Positions 48,035-57,134 of a stretch of 64,000 nt of DNA are shown here, in pieces. The notes under the pieces are model-generated. The model saw only the letters and a list, made by a program, of their open reading frames with translations. It did no database searches and had not been told where the DNA came from. Position numbers and translations under genes: made by a program. The first letter of the stretch is position 1, and each line of letters opens with the position of its first letter. Source of the stretch: Formosa agariphila KMM 3901 (GTDB taxonomy: Bacteria > Bacteroidota > Bacteroidia > Flavobacteriales > Flavobacteriaceae); the NCBI RefSeq assembly GCF_000723205.1, contig NZ_HG315671.1, positions 2,639,351 to 2,703,350 on the forward strand, read 5' to 3'.

Positions 48035-49403
48035 CACAAATTTGTTTGAAGAATTTAATTCGGTATCGGCAAAGGCGTGGAAACAAAAAATTCAATTCGA
48101 TTTAAATGGTGCCGACTATAATAAGACGCTTATTTGGCATTCTAATGACGATATTAATGTAAAACCATTTTATACTCCAGACGATTTAAATACTCGAAAT
48201 TTAAAATTTAAATCGCCAATAGGTTCTTTTAAAATTACGCAATCTATTTATGTAAATTCTGAAAATAAATCGAATTCGTTAGCTAATAATGCCATATTAG
48301 ATGGTGCAGAAGCCATAGATTTTATCATTACAAACGAACATTGCGATTTAGATGAATTATTACAGAATATTAATCTTTCAATAATTCCAATCTATTTTGA
48401 TTTACAGTTTTGTTCTTCTGAATTTGTTGAAAAACTAAATCAATTAGCCTTAAAAACACAAGCTTATTTTTATGTGAATTTCGATATTATTGGTCACCTT
48501 ACTAAAGATGGAAATTGGTATAATACACTTCAATCTGATTTTACTGCGCTAGAAACTGTATTAAAAAATTGCAATAATCTAAAAAGCAATGTTTGTGTAA
48601 ACCTAGACGGTTACCAAAATGCTGGAGCCACAATAACGCAGCAATTGGCTTATGGCTTAGCTCACGTAAATGAGTATTTAAATCAGTTTCCAAATCTATT
48701 TAAAACAGAAATTACATTTAAACTAGCCGTAGGATCTAATTACTTTTTCGAAATTTCGAAGTTTCGTGCCTTACGCACATTATGGCATACTTTGGCTACC
48801 GAATATAATCTAGAACCATCGTGCCATATTATTGCGGCACCAACTAAGCGTAATAAAACACTTTACGAGTATAAAACAAACATATTCCGTACAACTACAG
48901 AATGTATGAGTGCTATTCTAGGCGGTGCAGATAGTATATGTAATACAGCTTACGATTCATTATTTCATAAAAAGCATACTGTTGGCGAACAACATGCAAA
49001 AGATCAATTAGCGGCTCTAAAAGCAGCTCTTAACATTGGTTATGAAAAAAATCCTGCTGAAGGTTCGTATTACATCGAATATTTAACCGTTCAGTTGGCA
49101 GAAAAAGCTCTGGTTATTTTTAAGGATATTGAAGCACAAGGTGGATATTTAAAACTACTGAAGGCAGGAACAATTCAAAAAAAAATTAAAGAAAGTGCTC
49201 TTAAAGAACAAGAACAATTCGATTCTGGAGAGCTAACTCTAATTGGAGCTAACGCCTGTATACATTCTGAAAACCGGATGAAAGCTGAATTAGAATTATA
49301 TCCTTTTGTTAAACAGAATCCAAGAAAAACATTAATTGAACCTATCATCCCTAAACGACTCGCTGAGACTTTAGAACAACACAGATTAAAATCTGAAATA
49401 TAG
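48027..49403 (+). CDS. mutA: Methylmalonyl-CoA mutase small (non-catalytic) subunit
   Basis: Partner subunit of B12-dependent methylmalonyl-CoA mutase, which interconverts methylmalonyl-CoA and succinyl-CoA. At 458 residues it has a TIM-barrel-like fold without a B12 domain, normal for the small subunit in this group. Recognisable parts are FDLNGADYNKTLIWHSNDDINVKPFYTPDDL, FKTEITFKLAVGSNYFFEISKFRALRTLW, TTTECMSAILGGADSICNTAYD and NPAEGSYYIEYLTVQLAEKAL. It overlaps divIC by 8 nt and is followed after 12 nt by the aberrant large-subunit-like gene. Confidence 0.9.
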   Translation: MSNTNLFEEFNSVSAKAWKQKIQFDLNGADYNKTLIWHSNDDINVKPFYTPDDLNTRNLKFKSPIGSFKITQSIYVNSENKSNSLANNAILDGAEAIDFIITNEHCDLDELLQNINLSIIPIYFDLQFCSSEFVEKLNQLALKTQAYFYVNFDIIGHLTKDGNWYNTLQSDFTALETVLKNCNNLKSNVCVNLDGYQNAGATITQQLAYGLAHVNEYLNQFPNLFKTEITFKLAVGSNYFFEISKFRALRTLWHTLATEYNLEPSCHIIAAPTKRNKTLYEYKTNIFRTTTECMSAILGGADSICNTAYDSLFHKKHTVGEQHAKDQLAALKAALNIGYEKNPAEGSYYIEYLTVQLAEKALVIFKDIEAQGGYLKLLKAGTIQKKIKESALKEQEQFDSGELTLIGANACIHSENRMKAELELYPFVKQNPRKTLIEPIIPKRLAETLEQHRLKSEI

Positions 49404-49415
49404 AAAACCTAAACC

Positions 49416-50831
49416 ATGAGTAGAAAAAATCTACAACATATCACACTAAAAACGACTGAAGCGTCTGCGAGGTTATCTAAGGATAATCTTAAAGCTTCAT
49501 CAGATAGTTATGCTATAGATTCAAATAATACTTTAGTTGAAACTGAAGGTTTACATGATTTAAATTTTGCTGCGGGAATACCTCCTTTTTTAAGAGGAAT
49601 TTTATCTACTATGTATATTACAGCACCGTGGACTACAAGTCAATCCTCAAATTTCAACACTGTAGATGACTGTAATGCTTATTATAAACGTCTATATAAA
49701 AATGGGCAACGCCATTTTACTTTCAATGTAAATTCTAGCGCATATTCTCCGCAAACTCTTGAAGATTTTAAATCGTTTTTTAAAGATATTCCTTTAAATG
49801 AAATTACTATTTCACTGCCCTATACTTGTGATAGCATTGCTTTATTAGCTTTTTACACAGTAGTTTCAGAATCACAAGGATTACCTAAAAAGACCTTAAA
49901 TGGAGTTGTAAACATAGATACTTTACAAGGTTTAAATATTAAAAATACAAATCAGAATTCTGAAAAAGAGACCTCAGAGTTATTTAGTGACACGCTCTGG
50001 CATTTACCAAATTTTATTGCGTATTCAATTTCTAATGAATCGTTACATCATTTAAATTTAAGTCCACAAGAAGAATTAGCACTTATGCTGATAAGTGGTG
50101 ATAAACTATTAAAATCAGGATTGAATTCTGGGTTAGATATAGATACTATGGCATCTCGATTGTCCTTCACTCTTGTATCGGGCTTAAATCTTTTTACCGA
50201 AATTTCAAAACTGAGAGCAGCACGTATACTATGGGCCAAGCTTATTAAGTCTTACCACCCTAAACATGAACAATCGCAGGCTTTACATATTCAGTCTAAC
50301 ATAAACACCAAACAAGTTAAACTTAATAAACGCGATAATTCAGTATCAAAATCGGTAATACAAGCAACTGCGGCTGTCTTTGGAGGCACCCAAAGTATAC
50401 AGACCCAAACGACCAACACCTCAACGCTAGATTCTGAACGTTTAAACAATAACATGCAATTGTTTTTACAAAAAGAAACACAAATTTCTAGAACGGTTGA
50501 TCCTTGGGCAGGAAGTTATGTTGTTGAAACTCGTACTTCTGAAATTGCCAAACAAGTTTGGGATATGTTTGAAACCTTCCAAAATACAAAAAGACTTCCT
50601 GAAGAGCTTTTAAAAACCCTATCGCACGTAGAGATAAATACTTTAGAAAAGCTACATTCTACTCCAACCTCATCGTTAACACATATCAATCGTGATGAAG
50701 ATGCAGTAACACGTTCCCTTCAAAAATTGCGTCTTGATTATCGTCATAACAAAGAAAATCTTTTAACTTTAGCTATAGAAGCTGTTAAATTACAAGCGAC
50801 ATTAAATGAGATTGTAAAGTCTATAAACTAA
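49416..50831 (+). CDS. Degenerate methylmalonyl-CoA mutase large-subunit-like protein
   Basis: A 471-residue relative of the catalytic large subunit's barrel domain, probably unable to do the normal reaction. Kinship is clear in DLNFAAGIPPFLRGILSTMYITAPWT, SGLDIDTMASRLSFTLVSGLNLFTEISKLRAARILWAKL, VFGGTQSIQT and VDPWAGSYVVETRTSEIA. The active-site His motif SISGYHMQEAG has become SISNESLHHLN, and the region with the CoA-carboxyl Arg (NTYIYPPEPSMR in normal proteins) is not recognisable. About 100 residues before the B12 domain are absent. The reading frame has no internal damage, so this is a diverged gene and not a fresh frameshift. It is followed 8 nt later by a separate B12-type domain gene. 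Confidence 0.8.
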   Translation: MSRKNLQHITLKTTEASARLSKDNLKASSDSYAIDSNNTLVETEGLHDLNFAAGIPPFLRGILSTMYITAPWTTSQSSNFNTVDDCNAYYKRLYKNGQRHFTFNVNSSAYSPQTLEDFKSFFKDIPLNEITISLPYTCDSIALLAFYTVVSESQGLPKKTLNGVVNIDTLQGLNIKNTNQNSEKETSELFSDTLWHLPNFIAYSISNESLHHLNLSPQEELALMLISGDKLLKSGLNSGLDIDTMASRLSFTLVSGLNLFTEISKLRAARILWAKLIKSYHPKHEQSQALHIQSNINTKQVKLNKRDNSVSKSVIQATAAVFGGTQSIQTQTTNTSTLDSERLNNNMQLFLQKETQISRTVDPWAGSYVVETRTSEIAKQVWDMFETFQNTKRLPEELLKTLSHVEINTLEKLHSTPTSSLTHINRDEDAVTRSLQKLRLDYRHNKENLLTLAIEAVKLQATLNEIVKSIN

Positions 50832-50839
50832 TCTTCGGT

Positions 50840-51313
50840 ATGAAAAGGCCAAGCACATCAGACAACCATTTAAATAATAAAGCTAAACTTTTAGTAGACA
50901 CTTTTGCTGAACAAGAAGGACGCAGACCACGTATTTTACTATCGAATATTGAAGACGAACAGCACGAACATGATGTAAAAATTATTGCTTCTGCCTATGC
51001 CGATTTAGGTTTCGATGTCGACCTTGCTCCTGTATTTCATTCGTCTCAAGACCTTTCAAAACAAGCGATAGAAAATGATGTATCTGCGCTTTATCTGACT
51101 TCTATTTCAAAAAAATCCTTACCTCAAATTCTTGAAATTATAGTATCGTTAACGAATTATGGTTCCGAATACATTTTACTTGTGGTGGATGGTACATCCA
51201 TCACTGAAGACGAATCGGCATTATTATCCAGTTCTGGAGTGCATATCATTCTTAATGAAACCATGTTAGTTCCTGAAGTTGCAATTCGTATATTAAACTA
51301 CTTAGTTGCATAA
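50840..51313 (+). CDS. Stand-alone degenerate B12-binding-domain protein
   Basis: 157 residues that correspond to the C-terminal cobalamin-binding domain of methylmalonyl-CoA mutase. KAKLLVDTFAEQEGRRPRILLSNI and KIIASAYADLGFDVDLAPVFHSSQDLSKQAIENDVSALYLTSIS align well with the normal sequence. The cobalamin motif DxHxxG (normally QDGHDRGAK) reads EDEQHEHDVK. The histidine is kept, but Asp is Glu and the Gly is Asp, and the preceding Lys is Asn. B12 binding is therefore doubtful. It probably acts with the product of the preceding gene. A 376-bp gap follows. Confidence 0.8.
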   Translation: MKRPSTSDNHLNNKAKLLVDTFAEQEGRRPRILLSNIEDEQHEHDVKIIASAYADLGFDVDLAPVFHSSQDLSKQAIENDVSALYLTSISKKSLPQILEIIVSLTNYGSEYILLVVDGTSITEDESALLSSSGVHIILNETMLVPEVAIRILNYLVA

Positions 51314-51689
51314 AAATTGCTTCACAACCAATCATTACATCGCTAAATATCAACACCTTATATATTTAAAAAATAAGCATCTCTTTCGATACGTATACAC
51401 TAAAAAGATTATTATTTTAGAAAACCACTTAAAGGCTTTTTAGATAAAGTTAGGCGTGTAATAGCTTATAAATTACTATACTTTATTTTCTCTTAAAACA
51501 TCAGTATTACTCACTTTTAGGCCTACAACTTCCACTAAAATAAATCGGAAATAAAATTTTTATGTATGCTTTATTATTTTTTATCTTTAAAAATAAAAAA
51601 CAACCTGCGTTTATCGCAATTATTACTACTAACCCAATGCGTAAATTATAGACGCTTTTTAATTAAGATAATTTTGTCTGAATTAAAAT
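51314..51689. other. 376-bp gap before the Rrf2 regulator
   Basis: No ORF of note. The right end holds the operator-like sequence at 51667-51686. The rest is AT-rich with no clear terminator after the B12-domain gene. Confidence 0.5.
51667..51686 (+). promoter_or_regulatory. Candidate NO-regulon operator before rrf2
   Basis: GATAATTTTGTCTGAATTAA, 36 bp before the ATG. It matches 52178-52197 and 60712-60731. TAATTTTG within it (51669-51676) also fits the -7 promoter box TAnnTTTG, so a bound regulator would block its own promoter. Confidence 0.6.
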
Positions 51690-51722
51690 TTGTTTATATA
51701 TTTGCCAATAACAATTAACTAT

Positions 51723-52157
51723 ATGTTTTCAAAAGCATGTGAGTACGGTATTAGAGCATCGATTTTTATAGCCTTAAATTCTATGGAAGGAAGACGCGTA
51801 AGTCCGAAAGAAATTGCAAAAGAGATTGATTCTCCAGAAGCATTTACAGCAAAAATTTTACAAGCATTAGCCAGAAATAATGTTGTAAATTCTATAAAAG
51901 GAGCTCATGGTGGTTTTGAAATAAATAAAGATGAAATTAAAACAGTAAAGTTATCTGATATTGTAGATGCTATAGATGGCGATAATATATATAAAGGTTG
52001 CGGTTTAGGATTAAAAGAATGTGATGAAACCAAACCATGTCCAATGCACGACAAGTTTAAATCGGTTCGAGATGAATTAAGATTGATGTTAGAATCTACA
52101 GATTTAGAAGCTTTAGCTTTAGATATTAAATTAGGGGAAACCTTTTTAAAACGTTAA
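51723..52157 (+). CDS. Rrf2 family regulator, NsrR-like
   Basis: Iron-sulfur transcription regulator, probably sensing nitric oxide. It has 144 residues from the ATG at 51723; the frame is open 33 bp further upstream, but MFSKACEYGIRAS is the standard family start. A winged helix (PKEIAKEIDSPEAFTAKILQALARNNVVNSIKGAHGGFEI) is followed by three cysteines at 93, 100 and 106 (KGCGLGLKECDETKPCPMH), suited to hold a cluster as in NsrR/IscR. It lies 74 bp before the NO reductase gene, and the same putative operator precedes both. It likely represses norZ and nirK and itself until NO damages the cluster. Confidence 0.88.
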   Translation: MFSKACEYGIRASIFIALNSMEGRRVSPKEIAKEIDSPEAFTAKILQALARNNVVNSIKGAHGGFEINKDEIKTVKLSDIVDAIDGDNIYKGCGLGLKECDETKPCPMHDKFKSVRDELRLMLESTDLEALALDIKLGETFLKR

Positions 52158-52177
52158 AAAAATTTACCATTAAATAA

Positions 52178-52197
52178 GACAAATTTATCCGAATTAA
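52178..52197 (+). promoter_or_regulatory. Candidate NO-regulon operator before norZ
   Basis: GACAAATTTATCCGAATTAA, 34 bp before the norZ ATG. The first 12 bases form a near-perfect palindrome (GACAAATTTATC). It matches the sites before rrf2 and nirK over 20 bp. Confidence 0.6.
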
Positions 52198-52231
52198 TAA
52201 AAAAATTAATCAACTAACTATTTTAATTATT

Positions 52232-54478
52232 ATGAACAAAGAAAAAAAACTCTGGATACTGTTTGCGGCCGTAGTCATATGCTCCTTTAGCGTATTAGGA
52301 TATTATGGTTTCGAAATTTACCAACAGTCCCCTCCTATTCCTGAAGCTGTAGTTTCGGATACTGGTGAAACAATTTTTACCAAGGATGACATACAAGACG
52401 GACAAAATATTTGGCAAAGTATAGGCGGCCAAGAGTTAGGTTCTATTTGGGGACACGGCGCTTATGTTGCACCAGATTGGACTGCCGATTGGTTACACAG
52501 AGAAGCGGTTTATATTCTAGATATTTATGCTAAGAACGATTTTAATAAATCCTTTGACGATATTACAGATGAACAACAAGCTGCACTAAAAATTAGATTA
52601 CAAAACGATGTTCGAAAAAACACGTTTAATGCCTCGTCTAATACGATTACCATCAGCCAAAATCGTGTTGCAGCAATAAATCACTTAAGTGAATACTACA
52701 AAGGATTATTTACAAACGATCCGTCTTTCGATAAGTTAAGAGCAGATTACGCCATCCCGAAAAACACGATTAAGGATGATGCTAAAATGCAAAAAATGAA
52801 TGCCTTTTTCTTCTGGGCCACTTGGGCAACAGTTACAGAACGCCCAAACAGTAAAGTATCTTACACACATAACTGGCCTGCAGACGAACTTGTTGGAAAT
52901 GCTCCAACAATGGATTTAATGGTATGGTCTGGAGTTAGTATTATACTGTTAATTCTGTGCATTGGAATTCTTGTATTCTATCATGTAAAATCTGGTGAAG
53001 ACGAAGAAATGCCACCACCTGCCGAAGATCCTTTACTAAAACAAGGCATGACACCAAGCATGCACTTGGTAAAAAAATACTTTTGGGTGGTTACCTTGTT
53101 AATGGTCATTCAAATGTTATTAGGAATAGTAACTGCACATTATGGTGTAGAAGGCGACGGATTCTACGGTTTTGCTTTAGATCAGATTTTACCCTATTCA
53201 GTAACACGAACTTGGCATACACAACTAGCTATTTTCTGGATTGCTACAGCATGGTTAGCGACAGGTTTATACATTGCTCCTGCAGTATCTGGTAAAGATC
53301 CTAAATTTCAAAAATTTGGAGTTAATTTTTTATTCTTTGCACTACTTATTATCGTGCTTGGCTCTATGATTGGCCAATGGTTTGGCGTGATGCAAAAACT
53401 AAACTATTTAGAAAACTTCTGGTTTGGTCATCAAGGTTACGAATATGTAGACTTAGGTCGTTTTTGGCAAATATTCCTTTTCGTAGGTCTTATTTTATGG
53501 CTAGCGTTAATGGTACGACCTTTATTACCGGTCTTAAAACGTAAAACCGAAGAGAAGAACCTTATTATTATGTTCTTAATTTCGTGTACCGCTATTGCCC
53601 TATTTTACGCTTCAGGATTAATGTGGGGACAACATACTAACCTTGCAATTGCCGAATACTGGAGATGGTGGGTTGTTCACTTATGGGTTGAAGGATTCTT
53701 TGAAGTTTTCGCCACTGTAGTTATTGCATTTTTATTTGTAAGACTTGGCCTATTAAAAACTAAAACAGCGACTTTAAACGTTTTACTAGCAACCATCGTA
53801 TTTATGTCTGGTGGTATTTTAGGAACCTTCCACCACTTATATTTCTCTGGAACACCTAAAGCTATTATGGCTTTAGGAGCTACGTTTAGTGCTCTTGAAG
53901 TTGTGCCATTAACCTTAATTGGGTACGAAGCTTATCACAATTACAAATTATCGAAAGCAACTAAATGGATAGCAGACTACAAATGGCCCATTTACTTTAT
54001 GATTGCCGTTGCGTTTTGGAATTTCTTAGGCGCTGGAATCTTCGGATTCATTATTAATCCGCCAATAGCACTGTATTACATTCAAGGTTTAAATACCACA
54101 CCATTACACGCCCACACGGCTTTATTTGGAGTATATGGTATGTTAGGAATTGGACTTATGCTGTTTGTATTACGTAGCTTATATAGAAATGTGACTTGGA
54201 ATAATAAACTTATTAAAATTTCTTTCTGGTCGTTAAACATAGGATTACTAGCTATGGCCTTGTTAAGCTTAATGCCTATAGGAATATGGCAAGCTATTGA
54301 AAGTATAGAACACGGTATGTGGTATGCCCGTTCTTCGGAATTAATGCAAGACCCAACAATGATTACCTTAAAATGGATGCGAACTATAGGCGATGTCATC
54401 TTCGCAATAGGAATTGTTACCATCTGCTGGTTTGTATTCGACTTAACACTGAAAAATAAAATAACTAAAAATAATTAA
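52232..54478 (+). CDS. norZ: Quinol-dependent nitric oxide reductase (qNor)
   Basis: Reduces NO to N2O with electrons from quinol in the cytoplasmic membrane. At 748 residues it has the length of single-subunit qNor: an N-terminal span, a periplasmic cytochrome-c-like fold without haem (GQNIWQSIGGQELGSIWGHGAYVAPDWTADW), then 12-13 spans. Haem and iron ligands are visible in RTWHTQLAIFWIATAW, WWVVHLWVEGFFEVFATVV (His plus the Glu specific to NO reductases), GTFHHLYFSG and TPLHAHTALFGVYGMLGIG. It is controlled by its own upstream operator. The next gene (ric-like) starts 8 nt after the stop. Confidence 0.96.
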   Translation: MNKEKKLWILFAAVVICSFSVLGYYGFEIYQQSPPIPEAVVSDTGETIFTKDDIQDGQNIWQSIGGQELGSIWGHGAYVAPDWTADWLHREAVYILDIYAKNDFNKSFDDITDEQQAALKIRLQNDVRKNTFNASSNTITISQNRVAAINHLSEYYKGLFTNDPSFDKLRADYAIPKNTIKDDAKMQKMNAFFFWATWATVTERPNSKVSYTHNWPADELVGNAPTMDLMVWSGVSIILLILCIGILVFYHVKSGEDEEMPPPAEDPLLKQGMTPSMHLVKKYFWVVTLLMVIQMLLGIVTAHYGVEGDGFYGFALDQILPYSVTRTWHTQLAIFWIATAWLATGLYIAPAVSGKDPKFQKFGVNFLFFALLIIVLGSMIGQWFGVMQKLNYLENFWFGHQGYEYVDLGRFWQIFLFVGLILWLALMVRPLLPVLKRKTEEKNLIIMFLISCTAIALFYASGLMWGQHTNLAIAEYWRWWVVHLWVEGFFEVFATVVIAFLFVRLGLLKTKTATLNVLLATIVFMSGGILGTFHHLYFSGTPKAIMALGATFSALEVVPLTLIGYEAYHNYKLSKATKWIADYKWPIYFMIAVAFWNFLGAGIFGFIINPPIALYYIQGLNTTPLHAHTALFGVYGMLGIGLMLFVLRSLYRNVTWNNKLIKISFWSLNIGLLAMALLSLMPIGIWQAIESIEHGMWYARSSELMQDPTMITLKWMRTIGDVIFAIGIVTICWFVFDLTLKNKITKNN

Positions 54479-54486
54479 AACAAAAT

Positions 54487-55212
54487 ATTATCGAAGCTAT
54501 AACACAAAAACATGTAGGAGCATTTGTTGCTGAAGACTTTAGAACTGCTGCCGTCTTTACAAAATATGGAATCGACTTTTGCTGTAGAGGAAACCGATCG
54601 TTAGAAGAAGTATGCGAAAAAAACGGAATTTTAACAAGTGATTTAGTCGATAGTTTAGAACATGTACTTAACTCTAAAGCAGACCAATCTATAGATTATA
54701 AATCTTGGCCTTTAGATTTATTAATAGATTATATAGAAAAAAAACACCACCGTTATGTAGAAGAAAAATCGCCTATAATTAAACAATTCTTAGACAAGTT
54801 ATGTAAAGTTCACGGTGAAAGACATCCAGAATTATTTGAAATAAATGAATTATTTACAGCATCTGCGGGAGAATTAGCGCAACATTTAAAAAAGGAAGAA
54901 TTAATTTTATTCCCATTCGTTAAACGTTTATTAAAAGCTAAAGCAACCAACACACCTATTGAAGCTCCAGGTTTCGGAACAGTAAAAAACCCAATAGCAA
55001 CCATGATGCAAGAACATGATAACGAAGGTGTGCGTTTCAGACAAATTGCCGAAATTACAAACGACTATACGCCACCTGCCGATGGGTGTAACACGTATAA
55101 AGTAACCTTTGCAATGCTTCAAGAATTTGAACAAGATTTACATTTACATATACATCTTGAAAACAATATTCTTTTCCCTGCTGCAGAAAAATTAGAAAGT
55201 GAATTTTGTTAA
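54487..55212 (+). CDS. Ric/ScdA/YtfE-type di-iron repair protein, no standard start codon
   Basis: Helps repair iron-sulfur centres damaged by NO. The frame runs without interruption from 54475 to the TAA at 55210-55212. It reads IIEAITQKHVGAFVAEDF, RTAAVFTKYGIDFCCRGNRSLEEVCEKNGI (the ScdA_N motif with the CC pair) and then hemerythrin-like helices with HHRY, HGERHPE, HLKKEE, EHDNEG and HLHIHLENN iron ligands. That is about 241 residues, normal length. There is no in-frame ATG, GTG or TTG before 55003, which lies near the C-terminus. A stop at 54472 closes the frame upstream. Start by AUU at 54487 coupled to norZ, a mutated start, or a base error are the options. Confidence 0.75.
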   Translation: MIEAITQKHVGAFVAEDFRTAAVFTKYGIDFCCRGNRSLEEVCEKNGILTSDLVDSLEHVLNSKADQSIDYKSWPLDLLIDYIEKKHHRYVEEKSPIIKQFLDKLCKVHGERHPELFEINELFTASAGELAQHLKKEELILFPFVKRLLKAKATNTPIEAPGFGTVKNPIATMMQEHDNEGVRFRQIAEITNDYTPPADGCNTYKVTFAMLQEFEQDLHLHIHLENNILFPAAEKLESEFC

Positions 55213-55284
55213 AAACTCAATGACATAGTTTAAATTCCGAAATCTTATATCTTTAAGGTTTCGGAATTTTTATTTCACACTTTT

Positions 55285-56505
55285 ATGATGCAAAAAAAAC
55301 TTGTCCTTTTTTGTCTGTTTAATTTCCTTGTTGCAGGAATAATGGGACTAACCATGCGATTTGCCTTTATATCTGCTCTCGATTTTAATTATCGGAATTT
55401 AACGCATGCGCATTCGCATACGGCCATGTTAGGCTGGGTGTATTTAATGCTCTTTGTGCTTATTGTACATTATTTTGTTCCCAAAAAACAAAAGCTAATC
55501 GTTTATTTTGGGTTACAGAAATTGCCGTACTAGGAATGATGATTAGTTTCCCGTTTCAAGGCTATGCCGCAATTTCCATTATGTTTTCTACTTTTACATA
55601 TATTCTGTAGCTATTATTTTGTATATCTGATTTTTAAACATCAAAATATAAAATCTGCACCAACTAGAATATTACTAAAAACAGCGCTTATATTTATGCT
55701 GATTTCTACTATAGGTGTGTGGTGCTTAGGTCCAGCTGTTGGGCTTTTAGGTCAGGCTTCTGCCTTTTATCAAATCGCCATCCAATTCTTTTTACACTTT
55801 CAGTTTAATGGTTGGTTTTTAATTGGTATACTGGCTTTATTTTTTCATTATTTCAACATTAAAGACCATCCTTATTTTAAACACTTTCATACCACTTTAG
55901 TGCTGGCAACAGTCTGTACTTTGGCCTTACCTATTAGTTGGTTTGCCCCTACTCCTATTTTAATTTGGATTAATGGATTTGGTATATTGGCTCAAATCTT
56001 GTGTTTTATGTTTTTCGTTAAAATTGCAAAACCTAACATTACAAGTCATTTAAAAACGATTTCTATAGAAGCTAAATTTTGTTATGTATTTGCACTCATT
56101 TCATTTGCATTAAAAATACTATTTCAAAGCACATCGCTAGTTCCTGAAATTGCAAACATTGCCAAACAAAATCATAATTTCGTAATTGGATTTATTCATT
56201 TAACAATGCTTGGCGTAGTTTCTGGATTCTTATTTGCATTTATAATTCAATCTAAAATAGACTATAAAATCTCACTTTTTAAATCTGGTATCTACTCCTT
56301 TACTTTAGGATTTTTAGGCACCGAATTCGTACTATTCTTTCAAGGTTTACGCTTTGTATTTGGAATAGGATTAATCCCTAATTATTATCTTTTACTATTT
56401 ATACTAAGTTCTTTTCTAGTCCTAGGAATATCCTTTATCTTTATAAGCATATCAACCTCAAAAACAAACTATTATGACAGACAAAAAACCATTAAAGCGC
56501 CATAA
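55285..56505 (+). pseudogene. Frameshifted polytopic membrane protein (NnrS/haem-copper-like)
   Basis: One membrane protein of about 405 residues broken by two compensating indels. The first part (to about 55490) has MMQKKLVLFCLFNFLV and the motif HAHSHTAMLGWVYLM, like haem-copper or NnrS-type proteins. From about 55491 the sense continues in the next frame (KANRLFWVTEIAVLGMMIS, FPFQGYAAISIMFSTFTYI) to a stop near 55608. From about there it returns to the first frame (CSYYFVYLIFKHQNI onward) to the end, with about eight more spans. The first shift is beside an A6 run. Function is probably linked to NO metabolism by position. Confidence 0.7.
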
Positions 56506-56937
56506 ATCGTTACAACCTTTAAGCAGAGATCATCATCACGGATTACTATTGGCTTGGAAAATTAGAGCGGATTTAAGAAAGATATAGAAGTAGATCGCAT
56601 AAAAGTCTATACCGATTGGTTTTACACGTCGCATTTAGTTCCTCATTTTGAAATGGAAGAAGCTCATGTGTTTTCTATTTTAGCTGAAGACCATCCGTTG
56701 AGAATACAAGCCATAAACGAACACAAACAAATTAAAAAACTCGTTAATAAAACCACAGATTTAGAAGCTAATTTGAGTACGCTTGCAGATGTTTTAGAAG
56801 CACACATTCGCTTTGAAGAACGTGTAATGTTTCCAGAAATTCAAGCTATAGCCACTACAGAAGAGATGACTCATATAGATGACATACATTACGAACAAAA
56901 CCTTGAAGAAAACACAACCGACGAATTCTGGAAGTAA
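56474..56937 (+). pseudogene. Frameshifted hemerythrin-domain (HHE) protein
   Basis: A small hemerythrin-type protein of about 154 residues with one lost base. The ATG at 56474 gives KKPLKRHKSLQPLSRDHHHG and LLLAWKIRA, then the frame stops at TAG 56586-56588. In the -1 frame from about 56569 the expected sequence goes on: GFKKDIEVDRIKVYTDWFYTSHL, VPHFEMEEAHVF, INEHKQIKKLV, AHIRFEERVMFPEIQ. The metal-binding HxxxE and HFEMEE motifs are kept. It overlaps the end of the preceding broken gene by 32 nt. A real mutation or a sequencing error are both possible. Confidence 0.75.
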
Positions 56938-56976
56938 TTAAAAAAATCACCTAATAAACTAACTAAAACTATACCT

Positions 56977-57129
56977 ATGAGCCTCATTTTCTTAATTTTT
57001 CTAACAGCATTTATCTTATTAATAAAACAAAAAAAGAAACTAGCCTTAGCGGTATTTTCTTTAGGATTGGTATGTACTGTTGCCATGTTTTTTTACCACA
57101 CCACATCGTCACTTCAACTTAATTTTTAA
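56977..57129 (+). CDS. Small membrane protein, DUF5993-like
   Basis: A 50-residue protein with two hydrophobic helices: MSLIFLIFLTAFILLI, a KQKKK turn, then LALAVFSLGLVCTVAMFFYH. It ends 5 bp before dsbB. Such a short two-span protein next to DsbB fits the family I know as DUF5993. The family name is from memory; function is unknown, maybe a helper of the DsbB-like protein. Confidence 0.7.
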   Translation: MSLIFLIFLTAFILLIKQKKKLALAVFSLGLVCTVAMFFYHTTSSLQLNF

Positions 57130-57134
57130 TAGAT

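Noticed and set aside
51690-51722. Longer start for the Rrf2 regulator (adding MFIYLPITINY)
   Set aside because: The added residues are not family-like, and the operator-like site would then abut the start codon; the ATG at 51723 gives the standard N-terminus.
54810-55134. Minus-strand frames opposite the ric-like gene
   Set aside because: The plus strand encodes a full hemerythrin-type protein with all ligand motifs; the opposite frames are shadows.
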